NCBI RefSeq assembly: GCF_004570325.1 | Contig: NZ_SPQO01000032.1 | Span: forward strand, 1-51,974 | Direction: 5' to 3' | DNA from: Mycobacterium sp. PS03-16 | GTDB taxonomy: Bacteria; Actinomycetota; Actinomycetes; Mycobacteriales; Mycobacteriaceae | DNA: 51,974 bases | Shown here: in pieces, positions 16,044-25,564 of the stretch | How positions within the stretch are numbered: position 1 is the stretch's first letter | How the letters are laid out: each line of letters opens with the position of its first letter | Notes under the pieces: model-generated | Told to the model about the DNA's origin: nothing | Database searches by the model: none | What the model saw: only the letters and a program-made list of their open reading frames with translations | Program-made: the position numbers and the translations under genes

Positions 16044-17303
16044 ATGATCGAGACGCTCGACGGCAGAATCCGCGTTCCCGCCGACCTCGATGCGGTCACC
16101 ACGGTCGGAGCCGAGGACCATTCCGAGGTGGATCCGGGGTCGGTCGAGCGGATCTGGTCGGCGGCCCGGCACTGGTACTCCGCCGGGATGCATCCCGCCA
16201 TCCAGGTGTGCCTGCGCCGCGACGGCCGGGTGATCCTCGACCGCGCCATCGGCCACGGGTGGGGTAACGGGCCCGACGATCCGCCCGGCGCGACCCGGGT
16301 GCCGGTCACCCCGCAGACCCCGTTCTGCGTGTACAGCGCCGCGAAGGCGATCACCACCACGGTCGTGCACATGCTCGTCGAACGCGGCGAATTCTCCCTC
16401 GACGACCGGGTGTGCGAGTACCTGCCCGGCTACACCAGCCACGGCAAGGACCGCACCACCATCCGGCACGTGATGACGCACAGCGCCGGGGTGCCGTTCG
16501 CCACCGGACCGCGGCCGGACCTCAAGCGGATGGACGACAGCGAGTACGCCCGCGAGATGCTCGGACAGCTCAAACCCGTCTACCGGCCCGGCCTCGTGCA
16601 CATCTACCACGGGCTGACCTGGGGCCCACTGGTCCGCGAGATCGTCTCGGCCGCCACCGGTCGCTCCATCCGCGAGATCCTCGCCACCGAGATCCTCGAA
16701 CCACTCGGCTTCCGGTGGACGAATTACGGTGTGTCCGAACAGGATGTGCCGCTGGTGGCGCCCAGCCACGTCACCGGCAGGCCGCTACCCCCGCCGATAG
16801 CGAAGGCGTTCAAGATCGCCGTCGGCGGCACGCCGCAGCGCATCATCCCGTTCTCCAACACCCCGGCGTTCCTCACCAGCGTGATCCCGTCGTCGAGCAC
16901 CGTGTCGACCGCCCAGGAACTGTCGCGGTTCGCCGAGATCCTCGTTCGCGGCGGCGAACTCGACGGGGTGCGGGTGCTGTCGCCCGAGACGCTTGGGGCC
17001 GCCACCCGGGAATGCCGGCGGCTGCGGCCGGATCTCGCCACCGGGCTGATGCCGCTGCGCTGGGGCACCGGGTACATGCTCGGGTCCACCCGGTTCGGCC
17101 CGTTCGGCCGCAACGCGCCGGCCGCATTCGGCCACACCGGGCTCACCGACATCGCGATGTGGGCGGACCCCGAACGGGGGCTGGCCGCCGCGGTGGTCAG
17201 CAGTGGCAAGCCGGGCCGGCACCGCGAGGCCGGCCGGTACCCCGCACTGCTCGACCGCATCGCTGCCGAACTTCCCCGCCGCGCCGAGAGGAGAATCGCC
17301 TGA
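16044..17303 (+). CDS. Serine hydrolase, beta-lactamase/LipE-like family
   Basis: The protein has 419 residues with a class C beta-lactamase/penicillin-binding fold. The SxxK nucleophile motif is S98-A-A-K101 (FCVYSAAKAIT). The second-motif Tyr is in IYHGLTWG (Y188), and the third motif is H364-T-G366 in AFGHTGLTDIAMW. There is no signal peptide, so it is probably cytoplasmic, as for many mycobacterial esterase relatives such as LipE. Lipid-ester or peptide substrates are possible. ATG 16044 has GAGGAAGG upstream. The stop overlaps the PAS-ANTAR start by one base (TGATG), so the genes are cotranscribed. Confidence 0.87.
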   Translation: MIETLDGRIRVPADLDAVTTVGAEDHSEVDPGSVERIWSAARHWYSAGMHPAIQVCLRRDGRVILDRAIGHGWGNGPDDPPGATRVPVTPQTPFCVYSAAKAITTTVVHMLVERGEFSLDDRVCEYLPGYTSHGKDRTTIRHVMTHSAGVPFATGPRPDLKRMDDSEYAREMLGQLKPVYRPGLVHIYHGLTWGPLVREIVSAATGRSIREILATEILEPLGFRWTNYGVSEQDVPLVAPSHVTGRPLPPPIAKAFKIAVGGTPQRIIPFSNTPAFLTSVIPSSSTVSTAQELSRFAEILVRGGELDGVRVLSPETLGAATRECRRLRPDLATGLMPLRWGTGYMLGSTRFGPFGRNAPAAFGHTGLTDIAMWADPERGLAAAVVSSGKPGRHREAGRYPALLDRIAAELPRRAERRIA

Positions 17304-17971
17304 TGTCGCGTCCCATTGCCAGCAGGCGCCGCCAGGACGGCCAGTCGGTGGATCGGCCCTCGCACATCGGCACGTTCAAGTTCTACTTCGTCGGGCAGCG
17401 GTGGGAATGGTCGGACGAGGTGGCCCGGATGCACGGCTACGAACCCGGTTCGGTGGTGCCCACCACCGAACTGCTGCTGTCGCACAAACATCCCGACGAT
17501 CGCCGCCTGGTGCAGGATCTGCTGGACCACGCGCTGCACACCGGCGAGTCGTTCTCCAGCAGGCACCGCTTCATCGACACCCGCGGCGAGGAGCACGACG
17601 TGCTGGTGGTGGCGGACCGGATGTTCGACGAGCGGGGCGCGGTGATCGGTTCGGCCGGGTACTACGTGGATCTCACCACCAGCCTGGACGCGGCCAGGCA
17701 GGCGGCGCTCGACGAGACGCTGCCCGGGCTGTTCGAATCGCGGGCGGTGATCGAACAGGCCAAGGGCGCGCTGATGGTGATCTACCGCATCAGCGCCGAT
17801 CAGGCCTTCCGCGTGCTGCAGTGGCGTTCCCAGGAGACCAACACCAAGCTGCGTGACCTCGCCGCCGGGCTGATCGCCGAGTTGGGAGATCTGCCCCCGG
17901 CGCCGTCGACCATACAGAGCCAGTTCGACCACCTGCTCCTGACGATTCACGAACGAGTCGGCCATCATTGA
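17303..17971 (+). CDS. PAS-ANTAR RNA-binding antiterminator regulator
   Basis: The protein has 222 residues. A PAS domain covers about 20-125 (FKFYFVGQRWEWSDEVARMHGYEPGS; HRFIDTRGEEHDVLVV; GSAGYYVDLT). A C-terminal ANTAR domain covers about 138-193 (LFESRAVIEQAKGALMVIYRISADQAFRVLQWRSQETNTKLRDLA), with the conserved I-E-Q-A-K-G signature. ANTAR domains bind paired RNA hairpins and prevent transcription termination, and PAS supplies the sensory input. Mycobacterial ANTAR proteins have been linked to control of lipid and redox genes. The signal and RNA targets here are unknown. GAGGAG precedes the ATG, and the gene is coupled to the hydrolase by a 1-bp overlap. Confidence 0.88.
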   Translation: MSRPIASRRRQDGQSVDRPSHIGTFKFYFVGQRWEWSDEVARMHGYEPGSVVPTTELLLSHKHPDDRRLVQDLLDHALHTGESFSSRHRFIDTRGEEHDVLVVADRMFDERGAVIGSAGYYVDLTTSLDAARQAALDETLPGLFESRAVIEQAKGALMVIYRISADQAFRVLQWRSQETNTKLRDLAAGLIAELGDLPPAPSTIQSQFDHLLLTIHERVGHH

Positions 17972-18105
17972 TGCGCTGATTGGATACCTCAACGTGGGGA
18001 GCCCGATTAGGATCACATCGCTGATCTGCATGTGGATCGGCCCGTGCGCCGCCTCGGTAGCCGCGGCGTGGGATCGGGTGGAAGGTACCGGCAGGCTTGG
18101 CGGGG

Positions 18106-18459
18106 ATGCAGCCGTTGGAAGTCGAGCGCGATGTGCGCGCTGAGGCCGTTGTGGTGACGGTGCAGGGTGAGGTCGACTCGTTGTCGGTCGAAACGCTCAC
18201 CACCCACCTGTCGTCGGCGCGGGAGTCCGCCCTCGGTCACCCCGAGCAGCTGGTCATCATCGACCTGTCCGCGGTGAGCTACTTCGGCAGCGCGGCCCTC
18301 AACGCCGTGCTGTCCTGCCACGAGGACGGGTCTGCCGAGGGCACCACGGTCCTGCTGGTGGCCGATCAGCCGTACGTGCTGCAGCCGATCGAGATCACCC
18401 GACTCGACCGCGTACTCAAGACGTATCCGACCATCGACGCGGCGCTGCAGGACCGCTGA
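18106..18459 (+). CDS. STAS-domain anti-sigma factor antagonist
   Basis: The protein has 117 residues and is a single STAS domain, as in SpoIIAA/RsbV. It has VVVTVQGEVDSLSVETLTTHL, LVIIDLSAVSYFGSAALNAVL and a C-terminal helix TYPTIDAAL. The family's regulatory Ser is present as S62 in YFGSAAL, so phospho-switching by an anti-sigma kinase is possible. No kinase or sigma gene is nearby. The start is taken at ATG 18106; a TTG three codons earlier is the alternative. The 3' end overlaps the convergent oxidoreductase gene by 44 bp. Confidence 0.83.
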   Translation: MQPLEVERDVRAEAVVVTVQGEVDSLSVETLTTHLSSARESALGHPEQLVIIDLSAVSYFGSAALNAVLSCHEDGSAEGTTVLLVADQPYVLQPIEITRLDRVLKTYPTIDAALQDR

Positions 18460-19567
18460 CCGGCCGCACTCCCCCGTAGATCGCTCGGCGCACGATCCAC
18501 GGCTGCAGCACCCGGTCGATCGACCATGCGGGGAAGCGGAATGCGCGGCCGTTCGGCCCGAACACCTCCAGCCCGTCGGGCTGCACACCGAGCACCGAAC
18601 CCCATCGCCGCGCCGGCGCGCGGTAGGCGCGCAGCGGACGCCCGGCGGCGTCGGCGCGAATGTTGGCGGCGAGCAGTTTGTCGGCGCGGTTACGCGCCGA
18701 ACTGCGCAGCGGATCCGTCGCGGCCGCATCTCCGATCGCCCAGACATGTTGCTGTCCCACGACCTTCAGGTGCGACGTGACCCGGACGAAGCCGTCGCCG
18801 TCGAGCAGCTCGGCGGGCAGCCACCCGGTGTTGGGCCGCACCCGACCGATCGTCCACAGCACCGCGTCGGCGTCGGCGTCGGGCTGGCCGGTGCTCCACC
18901 GCACCGGCCCGGCGGTGATGCGGTCACACGCGAAATCGTCGGGCACGACGGCTCGGTGGCCGGGCCGCAGCACCACGCCGAGCGCGTCGAGGCGCCGGGC
19001 GATGCGCGTCCACACGCGCGGATGGTGTGTGGTCAGCGGGCACGGGCCGGGAAAGCACAGCGTCACGCGGGTACCCGGCCAGGCCAGCGCGACATTGGCG
19101 GCGCTGCTGACCGCGGCGGCGCCACCGCCGACGATCAGGACCGACCGGGCGGCCGCCAGCCGTTCATGGTCGGCGCGCAGCGCGGCGGCGACATCCTCGG
19201 CGGACCGGTATCCGGGGGTGCGCCAGAACCCGTTGGTGACGCCGGTGGCGATGACCAGCGCGTCGTACTGTTCGACGAGCGCCGACCCATTCGCGCGCTG
19301 CGCGAACACTTTCCGGGCGGCGAGGTCGACGCCGGTCAGCGTCGCATGCTCGGTTCGGACCCGGTCCAGGGCCCGGAACCGGTCGAAGGAGATCCAGTAG
19401 TCGCGTGCCCAGGCGTCCGGCCGGGCCAACCGGACGCCGAGTTCCTGCCCGCTCACCAGCCCCGGGCGGGCGGCGATCCCCACCACCTCGGCGTGACGGG
19501 CCAGCCGGATCGCGGTCAGCAGCCCGCTGTCACCGAGTCCGGCGACGACGACGCGTGGCGCGCTCAC
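18416..19567 (-). CDS. FAD-dependent oxidoreductase (NDH-2/ferredoxin-reductase-like)
   Basis: The protein has 383 residues with two Rossmann motifs: GLGDSGLLTAIRLA near residue 9 and VGGGAAAVSSAANVAL near 155, with an FAD-closing motif WAIGDAAATDPLRSSA near 310. ALVIATGVTNGFW is the usual ATG motif between domains. The overall pattern is that of two-dinucleotide-binding-domain flavoproteins such as AIF/NDH-2-like enzymes; the acceptor is unknown. The GTG start overlaps the stop of the upstream DUF1295 gene (GTGA), indicating translational coupling. The last 14 codons overlap the convergent STAS gene. Confidence 0.8.
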   Translation of the reverse strand: MSAPRVVVAGLGDSGLLTAIRLARHAEVVGIAARPGLVSGQELGVRLARPDAWARDYWISFDRFRALDRVRTEHATLTGVDLAARKVFAQRANGSALVEQYDALVIATGVTNGFWRTPGYRSAEDVAAALRADHERLAAARSVLIVGGGAAAVSSAANVALAWPGTRVTLCFPGPCPLTTHHPRVWTRIARRLDALGVVLRPGHRAVVPDDFACDRITAGPVRWSTGQPDADADAVLWTIGRVRPNTGWLPAELLDGDGFVRVTSHLKVVGQQHVWAIGDAAATDPLRSSARNRADKLLAANIRADAAGRPLRAYRAPARRWGSVLGVQPDGLEVFGPNGRAFRFPAWSIDRVLQPWIVRRAIYGGVRPVSGPAAPRRWSDTS

Positions 19568-20475
19568 ACCCGGGCCCGGCGCGGCGGCCGCGGCACGAAC
19601 CGCGGCACCCGGTCGATCACCCGCTGGTAGTCCGGGCGGCGCTGCAGGCTGCGGGTCTCCATCATCGGGATGCTGGCGCCGAGGAACATCGCGACCATCG
19701 CCGCCACCCCGGCGAACAACCACCACCACTGATCGGGTGCGGCCGCCACGCCGAACAGGGCCAGCGCGAACCAGAATCCGCACTCGCCGAAGTAGTTCGG
19801 GTGCCGCGACCAGGCCCACAACCCGCGGTCCATCACCGCACCGGCCCGGTGGTCGGCCACGAAGCGGTGCATCTGGACGTCTGCGACGAGCTCGAGCGTG
19901 ACCGCCGCCATGCCGACCACGAACGCCACCGCGGCCAGCCAGGTCCAGCCCCGCCCCGGCGTGGTGACCGCGACGTACACCGGCATCATGGCCAGGAACA
20001 CCTGCAGCGTGGGGATCAGGTGGATGGCGACCAGATCGACCAGGAACTCCGCACGGCCGGCCCGCTCACGGAACATCGGGTAGCGCCAATCCTCGTGGTG
20101 CAGACCGGGAAACGCGTACACCCAGTTGCCGGTCAGGCGAACCGCCCAGTACCCGACCACCACCGCGATCAGCGCGCAGCGCAGCAGGTCGGCGTCCGGG
20201 GCCTGCGCCCACCAGTAGACGAGGAGCACCGGCGGGACCACGCTCCAATAGGCGTCGTAGAAGCTGGAGTTGCGGTGGGCGCGGCTGAACGCGAACACCA
20301 CGACGGTGCCGACCACGTCGGCGATCAACGTGTCCAACCACAGCCGGCCGGTGTCCGGACCCCACAGCAGCCACGCCGCGGCGGCGGCCAGCGCCGCCAC
20401 GTACGCGACGGTGACGATCGCCAGCGAGGCGGCCTTGCTGCGCGCCGTGGTCACCGAGCGGCTCTCACCGTCCAT
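19564..20475 (-). CDS. DUF1295 membrane protein, steroid 5-alpha-reductase-like
   Basis: The protein has 303 residues with about seven to eight transmembrane helices. Family signatures in the C-terminal half include DRGLWAWSRHPNYFGECGFWFALALFG, the SRHPNY-E motif of the steroid 5-alpha-reductase/isoprenylcysteine methyltransferase superfamily, and a final METRSLQRRPDYQRV box. DUF1295 proteins are predicted membrane reductases of lipids or steroids. AGGAGG precedes ATG 20475. It forms an operon with the FAD oxidoreductase, which might supply electrons (inference). It diverges from the acyl-CoA dehydrogenase genes across a KstR-like box. Confidence 0.85.
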   Translation of the reverse strand: MDGESRSVTTARSKAASLAIVTVAYVAALAAAAAWLLWGPDTGRLWLDTLIADVVGTVVVFAFSRAHRNSSFYDAYWSVVPPVLLVYWWAQAPDADLLRCALIAVVVGYWAVRLTGNWVYAFPGLHHEDWRYPMFRERAGRAEFLVDLVAIHLIPTLQVFLAMMPVYVAVTTPGRGWTWLAAVAFVVGMAAVTLELVADVQMHRFVADHRAGAVMDRGLWAWSRHPNYFGECGFWFALALFGVAAAPDQWWWLFAGVAAMVAMFLGASIPMMETRSLQRRPDYQRVIDRVPRFVPRPPRRARV

Positions 20476-20529
20476 ACCGGCCTCCTGTCGGTGGCGCAGG
20501 CGGGTGACGGGCGCCACAGCGGACGAAAC

Positions 20530-20543
20530 AGTAACACGTTTCA
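20530..20543. promoter_or_regulatory. KstR-like operator (AnnAACnnGTTnnA)
   Basis: The core AAC-AC-GTT (20533-20540) with outer A at 20543 fits the mycobacterial KstR consensus TnnAACnnGTTnnA at all fixed positions except the first T. It lies in the 137-bp gap between the DUF1295 gene and the acyl-CoA dehydrogenase pair, 55-70 bp from each start. KstR is the cholesterol-catabolism repressor. The match is short and needs testing. Confidence 0.45.
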
Positions 20544-20612
20544 GTGTGGGCTCCGCCGGCGTCGTCGGCCCTGCTCGATGCGCATGATCAGCCGTTGCCT
20601 ATGGTGGCTGCC

Positions 20613-21803
20613 ATGAGCACCGTCGCCGATGCCGATCGGGTCGCCGACCTCGCCCGCCGGGTGGTGGCCGAGCACGATCCGAAGACCGTGCCGATCCCCG
20701 AGTTCCTGGGCGCGTGTTACGACGCGGGACTGTCCTGGGTGAACTTCCCTGAGGGCCTCGGCGGGCTGGGCCTGTCGCGCGGGTTGCAGGCCGTGGCCGA
20801 CCGCATCCTGCAGGGTGCCGGCGGACCGGTTCCGCTGGGGCTCAACCCGATGGGCTACGGCATGGCCGCACCCACGGTGCGCGAGCACGCGCAGACCGAC
20901 GAGCTGAAGCGGTTCTGGCTGCGGCCGCTGGCCACCACCGAGGACATCTGGTGCCAGCTGTTCTCCGAACCCGGCGCGGGTTCGGACCTCGCCGGGCTCG
21001 CCACCTCAGCGGTGTTTGACGGTGACGACTGGGTGATCAACGGGCAGAAGGTGTGGACCAGCCTGGCCCACCGCGCCCGCTGGGGTCTGCTGCTGGCCCG
21101 GACCAATCCCGATGTGCCCAAGCACAAGGGGCTCACCTACTTCGTGATCGACATGCACGCCGCGGGGGTGCAGACCCGGCCGCTGCGTCAGCTGACCGGT
21201 CACGCAGAGTTCAACGAGGTGTACTTCAACGACGCCCGGATTCCCGACGCGCACCGCCTCGGCGCGGTCGACGACGGCTGGCGGGTCGCGATGACCACGC
21301 TGATGAACGAGCGCAGCGCACTCGGCGGCAGCGGAAGCCGTCGCGGCGCGGGCACCATCGCCGATGCGGTGGCGCTGTGGGCCTCGCGCCCGGACCGGCA
21401 GACCCCGGTGCTGCGCGATCGCCTTTCGGCGCTGTGGTTGCGCGCCGAGGCACAGCGGCTCACCTCGGAGCGCTCGCGGGCCTCGGCGACGGTCGGCGGG
21501 CCCGGGCCGGAGGGCTCGATCGGCAAACTCGTCGGCGCCGAACTCAACCAGCAGATCTATCAGTGGTGCATGGACTTCCTCGGCCCCGAAGGGGTGCTCT
21601 ACCACAGCTATGCGATGGACAGCGCGGACGATTCGGACTGGCGCGGGCCCATCCAGCAGCGCTTCCTGCGCAGCCGTGCCAACACCATCGAGGGCGGCAC
21701 GTCGGACGTGATGCGCAACATCCTGGGCGAGCGGGTGCTCGGCCTACCGGGTGATCTGCGGGCGGATGCGGGGATGCCGTGGAAGGAGGTGCCGCGTGGC
21801 TGA
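20613..21803 (+). CDS. Acyl-CoA dehydrogenase family protein, subunit 1
   Basis: The protein has 396 residues with acyl-CoA dehydrogenase signatures: WCQLFSEPGAGSDLAGL (FAD/substrate-binding segment), VINGQKVWTSLAHRARWGLLLART, YFNDARIPDAHRLG and C-terminal ANTIEGGTSDVMRNILGERVLGLP. It oxidises an acyl-CoA at the alpha-beta bond with FAD. It overlaps the next dehydrogenase gene by 8 bp. In actinobacterial steroid degradation, adjacent genes of this kind encode heteromeric alpha2-beta2 enzymes. ATG 20613 is chosen over an in-frame ATG four codons upstream. The stop lies inside the first copy of a 33-bp repeat. Confidence 0.88.
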   Translation: MSTVADADRVADLARRVVAEHDPKTVPIPEFLGACYDAGLSWVNFPEGLGGLGLSRGLQAVADRILQGAGGPVPLGLNPMGYGMAAPTVREHAQTDELKRFWLRPLATTEDIWCQLFSEPGAGSDLAGLATSAVFDGDDWVINGQKVWTSLAHRARWGLLLARTNPDVPKHKGLTYFVIDMHAAGVQTRPLRQLTGHAEFNEVYFNDARIPDAHRLGAVDDGWRVAMTTLMNERSALGGSGSRRGAGTIADAVALWASRPDRQTPVLRDRLSALWLRAEAQRLTSERSRASATVGGPGPEGSIGKLVGAELNQQIYQWCMDFLGPEGVLYHSYAMDSADDSDWRGPIQQRFLRSRANTIEGGTSDVMRNILGERVLGLPGDLRADAGMPWKEVPRG

Positions 21804-21894
21804 GGAGCTTGCGGATCAGCCCATGAAGGTGGCTGAGGAGCTTGCGGATCAGCCCATGAAGGTGGCTGAGGAGCTTGCGGATCAGCCCATGAAG
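21796..21894 (+). repeat. Tandem repeat, 33 bp x 3, at gene junction
   Basis: Three identical 33-bp units lie at 21796-21828, 21829-21861 and 21862-21894, followed by an 8-nt start of a fourth (GTGGCTGA). The unit is in frame with the second dehydrogenase and encodes V/M-AEELADQPMK. The first unit supplies that gene's GTG start and the TGA stop of the first dehydrogenase. Confidence 0.95.
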
Positions 21895-23043
21895 GTGGCT
21901 GACACGTTTGTCTTCACCGAGGAGCAGGGGCAGCTGCGGGATGCGGTGCGGCGCTTCTGCGCCGACCATGTCGACGAGGCGGCCGTGCGCCGCATCATGG
22001 AATTCGATCCGCCGGTCGACCGCGCACTGTGGGCGCGCCTCGGCGGGGAACTGGGCGTGCTGGGGCTGTCGGTGCCCGAGGCCGACGGTGGCGTCGGCGG
22101 CACCCTGGTCGACCAGGCCGTGGCCGTCGAGGAGTTCGGCGCTGCGCTGGTGTGCGGCCCGCTGTTCGGGACCGTCTACCTTGGGGTCCCCGCGCTGGTC
22201 GCGGCGTCGGCCGGGCCGGAGCGCGACCAGCTGCTGGGCGACCTGGTCGAGGGGAGCCGCACCGCGGCGTTCGCCGCCGCGGAGTCCGCCGGTGCGTTCA
22301 CACCGGACGCGGTACCCGTCACCGCCGAGGGCGACCGGCTGACCGGCACCCTGCCGCGCGTCGTGGACGGCGGCTCCGCCGACGTGCTCCTGGTGGCGGC
22401 CCGCCGTTCCGACGGCGTCGGCCTCTATGCGGTCGACGCGGACGGCGCCGGGGTCACCCGCACCCCGCTGGTCACCCTGGACCTGACCCGGCCGCAGGCC
22501 GCGGTGACGCTGGCCGACGCACCGGCGACGCTGATCGCCGGACCCGACGAGGCGCCCCGGGTCATCGAGCACGCGCTGCACGTCGGGGCGGCGCTGCTGG
22601 CCGTCGAACAGGTCGGCGCCGCAGCGCATCTGCTGGACCTGGCCGTCGACTACGCGAAGTCGCGGGTGCAGTTCGGCCGGCCGATCGGCTCGTTCCAGGC
22701 GGTCAAGCACCGGCTGGCCGACATGCTCGTCGACGCCGAGCACGCCCGGTCGACCGCCTACCACGCGGTGTGGGCACTGACCGACGGCTCCGACGACGCC
22801 GAGCTGTGCACGGCGATCGCGCAGGCGGTCTGCTCGGCGGCGTTGAGCCGGATCGCCGCGGACACCATCCAGGTGCTCGGCGGCATCGGGTTCACCTGGG
22901 AGCACCAGGCGCACCTGTACTTCAAGCGGGCGGTCACCAATGCCGCGCTGCTCGGCAGTGCCGAGGAGCACCGCGCCCGCGTGGCCGACCTGGTGCTCGA
23001 CACCGCCGCACCCGAACGCGTCCCGCGGGTGGCGGCGGGCTGA
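21796..23043 (+). CDS. Acyl-CoA dehydrogenase family protein, subunit 2
   Basis: The protein has 415 residues. After an N-terminal triplicated 11-residue repeat (MAEELADQPMK), the normal domain begins at ADTFVFTEEQGQLRDAVRRFCADHV. It has an acyl-CoA dehydrogenase fold but divergent signatures. The middle domain lacks a clear SEPGAGSD motif, and the C-terminus is VLGGIGFTWEHQAHLYFKRAV, typical of the short/partner subunits. The GTG at 21796 has a perfect AAGGAGGT 5 nt upstream, so the repeats are translated. An ancestral start near 21895 is possible. It probably forms a heteromer with subunit 1. Confidence 0.87.
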   Translation: MAEELADQPMKVAEELADQPMKVAEELADQPMKVADTFVFTEEQGQLRDAVRRFCADHVDEAAVRRIMEFDPPVDRALWARLGGELGVLGLSVPEADGGVGGTLVDQAVAVEEFGAALVCGPLFGTVYLGVPALVAASAGPERDQLLGDLVEGSRTAAFAAAESAGAFTPDAVPVTAEGDRLTGTLPRVVDGGSADVLLVAARRSDGVGLYAVDADGAGVTRTPLVTLDLTRPQAAVTLADAPATLIAGPDEAPRVIEHALHVGAALLAVEQVGAAAHLLDLAVDYAKSRVQFGRPIGSFQAVKHRLADMLVDAEHARSTAYHAVWALTDGSDDAELCTAIAQAVCSAALSRIAADTIQVLGGIGFTWEHQAHLYFKRAVTNAALLGSAEEHRARVADLVLDTAAPERVPRVAAG

Positions 23044-23128
23044 ACACCCGGCGCGGGCACGCGGCCACCCGGCGCGCACCCCGCGGAATCGCTATGCTGG
23101 CGCATTCCCCCTGAAGGGAGGAACGCCG

Positions 23129-24360
<1,232 letters not shown>

Positions 24361-24364
<4 letters not shown>

Positions 24365-25539
24365 CGCACGCGGACAACGAGGTTGCGGCAGCCGCCCTGC
24401 GCAGCACCGCCGCCGTGCGCGAACGGTCCGGTCAGCTGCTGGCGCGTGCGCGGGCCGGCGACTCCCTCTGGTTCGAGGTGCACGCCGACGCGCTGGACGC
24501 CGCTGCCGGCGCGGTCGCCGACCTGACCCGCAGCCGCTATCCGGATCTGGCCATCCCGTTCCACAGCCGGTGGCGGCATTTCGAGGCCGGAGGGGTGGAC
24601 CGGGTGGCCGGCCTGGCTGCCGGTCCGCAGGCGATGATCGACCTGGCCGTGGTCAGCGTGCTGCTCGACGCCGGCGCCGGCGCCGACTGGCAGTACACCG
24701 AAGCGGCGTCCGGGCAACGCTTCTGCCGGTCGGAGGGGCTGGCCGTCGCCAGTTGGCATGCGTTCGCCGACGGGGTGTTCTCGTCGGATCCGGCCGATCC
24801 GCTGCGGGTCGATGCCGACGGGCTGCGGGCGTTGACCACCGAGCGTCTGGGCGCAGCCTTCCAGGTCGGCGACGGCAATCCGCTGGTGGGCCTCGACGGT
24901 CGGGTGGAGTTGCTGCACCGCCTCGGCGACGCGGTGACCGCGGACGTGTTCGGCGGCCGCCCGGGCGGCCTGTTCGATACGCTCACCGACTCGGCGCGGA
25001 CGGTGCACGCCCACGACATCCTGGCACTGCTGCTCGACACCTTGTCGCCGATCTGGTTGGCGGGCAACGTGGTCGGCGATGTCCCGCTGGGCGACTGCTG
25101 GCGCCACCCCGCCGTCACCGGCGATGCGGCGACCGCGGGCTGGGTGCCGTTTCACAAGTTGTCACAGTGGTTGACGTACTCGCTGCTCGAACCGTTCGAC
25201 TGGGCGGGCGTCCCGGTGACCGGTGTCCACACGCTGACCGGCCTGCCCGAGTACCGCAACGGCGGCCTGCTGCTCGACACGGGCGTGCTCACGCTGCGCG
25301 ACCCCGGATCCGCCGCCCGCACCTGGCAGGTGGGTGACGAGCTGATCGTCGAGTGGCGCGCGCTGACGGTGGCGCTGCTCGACGAGCTGGCCCCGCGGGT
25401 GTGTGCGCGGCTGGGCGCCGACCTGCCGCTGGCCTGCGTCCTGGAGGGCGGCACCTGGGCGGCGGGACGGCTGCTGGCCGGTCAGCGCCGTGGCGGGCTG
25501 CCACCGCTGACCATCGCCAGCGACGGCACGGTGTTCTGA
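24361..25539 (+). CDS. URC4-like DUF1688 protein (uracil catabolism)
   Basis: The protein has 392 residues of the DUF1688 family, recognised from SRWRHFEAGGVDR, SVLLDAGAGADWQYTEAASGQ, SEGLAVASWHAF, HRLGDAV, GGLFDTL and PFHKLSQWLTYSLLEP. In the yeast Lachancea kluyveri the homologue Urc4 is needed for uracil degradation, and urc4 mutants accumulate ribosylurea. It therefore probably acts after Urc1. The catalytic mechanism is not established; conserved Asp, Glu, Trp and His residues are frequent. ATG 24361 overlaps the URC1 stop (ATGA), and uracil phosphoribosyltransferase follows after 25 bp. Confidence 0.87.
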
Positions 25540-25564
25540 CGTCCGCGAGACCGAGGAGACAGAT

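Noticed and set aside
15489..16769. 427-residue N-terminal extension of the APC permease
   Set aside because: It runs antisense through the serine hydrolase and across the VOC gene; the ATG at 15488 has a good ribosome-binding site and gives family length.
21796..21902. CRISPR array or MIRU element
   Set aside because: The 33-bp units are directly adjacent with no spacers, and they are translated in frame; they lack the length of classic MIRU sequences, although the start/stop overlap is similar.
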